Origin: CAVQBC01 sp963848415
GTDB lineage: Bacteria > Actinomycetota > Thermoleophilia > Solirubrobacterales > Solirubrobacteraceae
DNA: 64,000 nt
Direction of reading: 5' to 3'
Assembly: GCA_963848415.1 (NCBI GenBank)
Contig: CAWKDN010000001.1
Location: 1,054,001-1,118,000 of the forward strand
The notes under the pieces are model-generated. The model worked only from the letters and a program-made list of their open reading frames with translations. It was not told the origin of the DNA and searched no databases. The position numbers and the translations under genes are program-made. This document shows positions 61,284 to 64,000 of the stretch, piece by piece. Within the stretch, counting starts at the first letter, position 1, and each line of letters begins with the position of its first letter.

Positions 61284-62480
61284 TCCAGCCAGGCCAGGCG
61301 CCGCACGAGCCGGAGCGCAGCGAGGCGACGTAGGACTCCGAGGGACCGGCCGGGCGGTCGCGGGCCGCGGGCCAGCGCTCGGCGTCGCGGGCGCGCGCGG
61401 GCGCCAGCGCGGCCGAGGTCGCGTCGACCGCCTGCACGAGCCGCGCCTCGAGGCGCGCCGCTGAAGCACCCGGAAGCGGCGCAGCAGCGCGCGGGCGAAG
61501 CCACCGTCGCGGTAGAGCCGCTCGGCCCACCAGCGGTTGGCCAGCATCCAGCCCGGCAGGAACTGGCTCGGGCCGTGGCCGGAGTTGCCCATCGAGATGT
61601 CGAAGTCCCACACCGGCCCGAGCCGGAGCTTGCCGCCCGGCTGCCCGGACATGAACGTGCTGGCGTGGAAGCCGTCCTCGTTCTTGAAGATCTCGTTGAC
61701 CAGCGCGAAGTCGACCGCGGCGGCCTGCTCGAGGTGCCGGCGCCAGTCGCCGCCGCGGGAGAGCGCGCGTTCGACGCGCGCGACGGCCCGGCGGCTGACG
61801 GCCGCCTCGCGCGGCTTGAGGTCCGAGCGCTCGGGGTCGTCCCAGACGAACGGACGCCCGCTCACCGGCGCCCGGAACGAGGGGGCCTTGCGCGCCGCCT
61901 GGTTGTGGGCGGTGAGCTCGAGCAGGAAGCCGGCCTTGCCGGCCGTCCGCACGCGGCGCGGGTGGAGCTTGAGCTTCTCCATCAGCACGTAGACGCCGCG
62001 GTAGTCGTCGCCCACGGAGAGCTCGACGAAGCGCGTGCGGGCCGCGTAGCGCCCCATCCAGCGCGCCGTGTCGTAGGCGAGCACGTTGCGCAGCAGCGTG
62101 CGGTCGTTGTAGGGCGAGTAGAGCTCCCAGTCGTCGTCGGCGGGCATCCCGAGGAGGCTCGCGTTCAGGTTCTCCCCCTTGGCATCCTGGAGCTCGAGCC
62201 CGTAGGAGCGCTTCGGGAAGCGGCGCGAGAAGCGCCCGCGGACGGAGATGCCGATCCGGCCGTCGAACCCGGGCAGCTGCAGGCGGGCCGGGACGCGGCG
62301 GCCGCCGGCCGGGTTGATCTCCCGGACGGGATCGACCCGGACCGCCGGGAGCGGCTCTCCGGCCCCCGGGACGGCGAGGGCGAGCGAGGAGAGTGCGGTG
62401 ACGAGCATGGCCGCCACGGTCGGCCACGGCCATGAGAGCGCGCTGAGCGGGCGATGAGCGTCCTCTCGTCGCGCTGCCAC
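61187..62480 (-). pseudogene. CotH-like spore-coat/kinase-fold protein, disrupted 3' end
   Basis: From GTG 62480 with an N-terminal signal-like helix (TVAAMLVTALSSLALAVPGA). CotH motifs follow: GISVRGRFSRRFPKRSYGLE, LYSPYNDRTLLRNVLAYD, FVELSVGDDYRGVYVLMEKL, and the catalytic Asp in VWDFDISMGNSG. At about 61455-61475 the frame shifts (RALLRRFR continues as LEARLVQAVDATSAALAPAR), and again near 61310-61320 (LVRRLAWLDRN). The stop at 61187 lies in sequence that belongs to the AbiEi remnant. The kinase may still be mostly intact but the C-terminus is broken. Confidence 0.65.
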
Positions 62481-62491
62481 ACTGGCCCGGC

Positions 62492-63298
62492 GTGCCGGTC
62501 GCGGTCCCCCTCTACAGCGACGCCTTCCCGCAGCGCCCGGCGCTCGAGGAGGCGCTCTCGCACGCGCTGCTCGACGAGGCGGGGCTCGGCCTGACTCCGG
62601 TCGCGGCGCGCCTCGCGGTGCCCGGCGCGCTGGTCTCCTTCGGGCGGCTCGACGCCCTCGCCCCCGGCTTCCCCGACGCCGTCGCGCTCACTCGCGCCGC
62701 GGGCTACGCCGCGGTCCACCGGCTGGTCGGCGGGCGCGCCGCCGTCTTCAACGACGGGGCGATCCTGTTCACCCACGTCGTGGCCGAGGCGCAGCCGTCG
62801 GCCGGCACGCACGACCGCTTCCGCTGGATGGCCGGGATGGTCGAGCGCGCGCTGCGCGACCTCGGCGTCGACGCCCGCGTCGGCCCGGTGCCCGGCGAGT
62901 ACTGCCCGGGCGACTTCAGCGTCAACGCGGGCGGCCGGGTCAAGCTCGCGGGGATCGCCCAGCGGGTCACCCAGCGCGCGGCCTGCACCCAGGGCGTGCT
63001 GGTGGTCGAGGGCGCCGAGCGGGTGCGGGCGGTGCTCGAGCCCGTCTACGCGGCGCTCGGGCTCGCCTGGGACCCCTCGACCGCCGGGGCGGTCGAGGAC
63101 CTCGCGCCGGGCGTCGACGCCGTGGACGTGCTGGCTGCGCTGCGCGCCCAGTTCGACCGGTCGCTCGCGCTCGAGGACGCGCGGCTGCCCGCGACGACGC
63201 TCGGGCGCGCCGAGGCGCTGGCCGCCGCCCACGACGCCGAGTCGCCCGTGCAGCGCGACCCGGGCGCGGAGAAGGTGCTGGGCGGCCCGGGGCTCTAG
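62492..63298 (+). CDS. Lipoate-protein ligase/octanoyltransferase-like (BPL/LplA fold)
   Basis: 268 residues from GTG 62492. The BPL/LplA lipoate-binding region is RLVGGRAAVFNDGAILFTHV and the catalytic Lys is in NAGGRVKLAGIAQR, followed by a WDPSTAGAVEDLAP tail. This is the layout of LipM/LplA-type acyltransferases that attach lipoate or octanoate to E2 or GcvH subunits. Cysteine in CPGDFSVN might be the nucleophile of a LipM/LipL type. The exact specificity is not visible. Its stop shares CTAG (63295-63298) with the next gene. Confidence 0.8.
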   Translation: MPVAVPLYSDAFPQRPALEEALSHALLDEAGLGLTPVAARLAVPGALVSFGRLDALAPGFPDAVALTRAAGYAAVHRLVGGRAAVFNDGAILFTHVVAEAQPSAGTHDRFRWMAGMVERALRDLGVDARVGPVPGEYCPGDFSVNAGGRVKLAGIAQRVTQRAACTQGVLVVEGAERVRAVLEPVYAALGLAWDPSTAGAVEDLAPGVDAVDVLAALRAQFDRSLALEDARLPATTLGRAEALAAAHDAESPVQRDPGAEKVLGGPGL

Positions 63299-63609
63299 CC
63301 GGGCCGCGAGGTCACGAGCTCGCGCTCCTCGGCCACGGCCTCGACGACCTCGACCTCTTCCTCCTCCTGCTGGCCGCCGCCGTCGCCCTCGGCGTCGCAG
63401 GTGACGCGCATCATGCCGGTCGCCACCTTCTCGTCGCCCACGACGACGAGGCCGCAGATGACGTCGCCCTCCTCCCAGCCGATGCGCTCGATGTCGAACC
63501 ACGCCATGTGGACCTCGGTGCCGGTGCCGCCGAAGGGGCAGGTCTTGTCGTGGACCTCCTTGGCCTTGCAGACCGCCTGCATGTTCTTCGCGGAGGCGTC
63601 GGTGCTCAT
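63295..63609 (-). CDS. Hypothetical protein with two conserved Cys and an acidic tail
   Basis: 104 residues from ATG 63609. MQAVCKAKEVHDKTCPFGGT carries two cysteines, and FDIERIGWEEGDVICGLVVV and MMRVTCDAEGD two more. The tail is Gln/Glu-rich (QQEEEEVEVVEAVAEE). The Cys pattern could bind zinc or form disulfides. I do not recognise the family. It is convergent with the lipoate ligase gene, interlocked at the stop codons. Confidence 0.6.
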   Translation of the reverse strand: MSTDASAKNMQAVCKAKEVHDKTCPFGGTGTEVHMAWFDIERIGWEEGDVICGLVVVGDEKVATGMMRVTCDAEGDGGGQQEEEEVEVVEAVAEERELVTSRPG

Positions 63610-63657
63610 CGTTTGCCAATGGTGGCACGCCGCGTGGGCGGGGGTAGCCTGGGGACG

Positions 63658-64000
63658 GTGACGTTCGCTCCCGGGATCCTCGCGCGCGGGCCCTGGGCGG
63701 CCGGGGCGGTCACGTGCTCCTGGCGGGAGGAGCCCTACGCCGCCGACCCGGCCGCCGAGGCGGCCGCCGACCGGGCGATCGGGGCACTGCGCGAGCGCGG
63801 ATCGCCGGCGCACGACGGGCTCGCGGCGCGCCTGGCCGGCTTCGAGGCCACGGACGGACACCTGGCGCTCGAGCTGCAGGCCCAGCGCTGGGCGCTGCGC
63901 CTGCTCGACGCCGACACCGCCGCCTCGCTGTCGGTCCTGTGCTGCGTGCGCGACGCCGACGGCCGCTGGCTCGCCGGCCGGCGAGCCGCCTGGGTGGCCA
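63658..64000 (+). CDS. NUDIX-like hydrolase (partial, continues beyond the window)
   Basis: The frame from GTG 63658 is open to the edge (114 codons). The first ~85 residues are helical (ARGPWAAGAVTCSWREEPYA, then EAAADRAIGALRERGSPAHD). Near the edge SVLCCVRDADGRWLAGRRAAW has the look of the NUDIX beta strand just before the Nudix box, which itself lies outside the window. This is inference; another fold is possible. Divergent from the hypothetical gene at 63609. Confidence 0.5.
   Translation, partial: MTFAPGILARGPWAAGAVTCSWREEPYAADPAAEAAADRAIGALRERGSPAHDGLAARLAGFEATDGHLALELQAQRWALRLLDADTAASLSVLCCVRDADGRWLAGRRAAWVA

Overview
The window is very GC-rich (well over 70 % G+C by eye), uses GTG and TTG starts freely and has almost no leader space between genes. 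The gene set (two UPF0104 flippase-like proteins, an AraC-DinB fusion, a cyclic-nucleotide-binding/thioredoxin-reductase-like fusion, M29 aminopeptidase, group III PLP decarboxylase, Fpg/Nei glycosylase) suits a soil actinomycete. The best guess is class Thermoleophilia (Solirubrobacterales-like), but that is inference from gene style, with no rRNA to prove it. It is ordinary chromosome: about 70 genes on both strands and no tRNA, rRNA, CRISPR array, prophage or transposase.

Layout. 1-2.3 kb: membrane glycosyltransferase (cut by the window edge) and a DMT transporter. 2.3-6.6 kb: membrane protein, intergenic palindromic repeats, a DHA2 drug exporter divergent from an HxlR regulator with an AT-rich operator, and a CBS protein. 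7-9.5 kb: two UPF0104 membrane proteins. 9.5-12.9 kb: a cyclase/NCS1 permease/amidinotransferase operon, probably uptake and hydrolysis of a cyclic nitrogen compound. 12.9-15.9 kb: AsnC regulator, carbonic anhydrase, an internally deleted methyltransferase and a small membrane protein, divergent from an EamA exporter and a cupin. 15.9-25 kb: peroxiredoxin, Fpg/Nei glycosylase, M20 hydrolase, SixA phosphatase, glycosidase, phosphotransferase, aldehyde dehydrogenase, cyclophilin, DEAD-box helicase (frameshifted) and quinone oxidoreductase. 26-36.6 kb: PfkB kinase, ABC-2 exporter, dCTP deaminase, citrate synthase, a GNAT gene behind a LexA-like box, a GGDEF-EAL protein, a YgjP-type metalloprotease and a lysine/ornithine/arginine decarboxylase. 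36.6-46.6 kb: cNMP-TrxR-like fusion (frameshifted), methyltransferase, LysR, a DHFR-like reductase, PhzF, an ABC1 kinase, an orphan substrate-binding protein and a collapsed stress-protein gene. 46.8-53.6 kb: metF, an MBL hydrolase, M29 and M23 peptidases (the latter behind a c-di-AMP riboswitch), pyruvate kinase, SUI1 and FKBP. 53.6-64 kb: AraC-DinB, a PPOX-fold protein, TVP38, a second ABC1 kinase, GloA, a Ppx/GppA-HD protein, AbiEi and CotH remnants joined tail to tail, a lipoate ligase and a partial NUDIX protein.

The most unusual content is non-coding. A family of about 165-bp palindromic elements (three full copies, one tandem partial copy and one decayed copy) has long arms that keep pairing through compensatory changes. 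Two full copies supply bases of the stop codon of the gene they follow. Other regulatory structure includes the c-di-AMP riboswitch, a LexA-type box, a 91-nt multi-stem hairpin after metF, a leader with mutually exclusive pairings and several bidirectional hairpins that contain both stop codons of convergent genes. Six genes carry frameshifts or deletions, two others show weaker signs, and all need checking against reads before being called biological.
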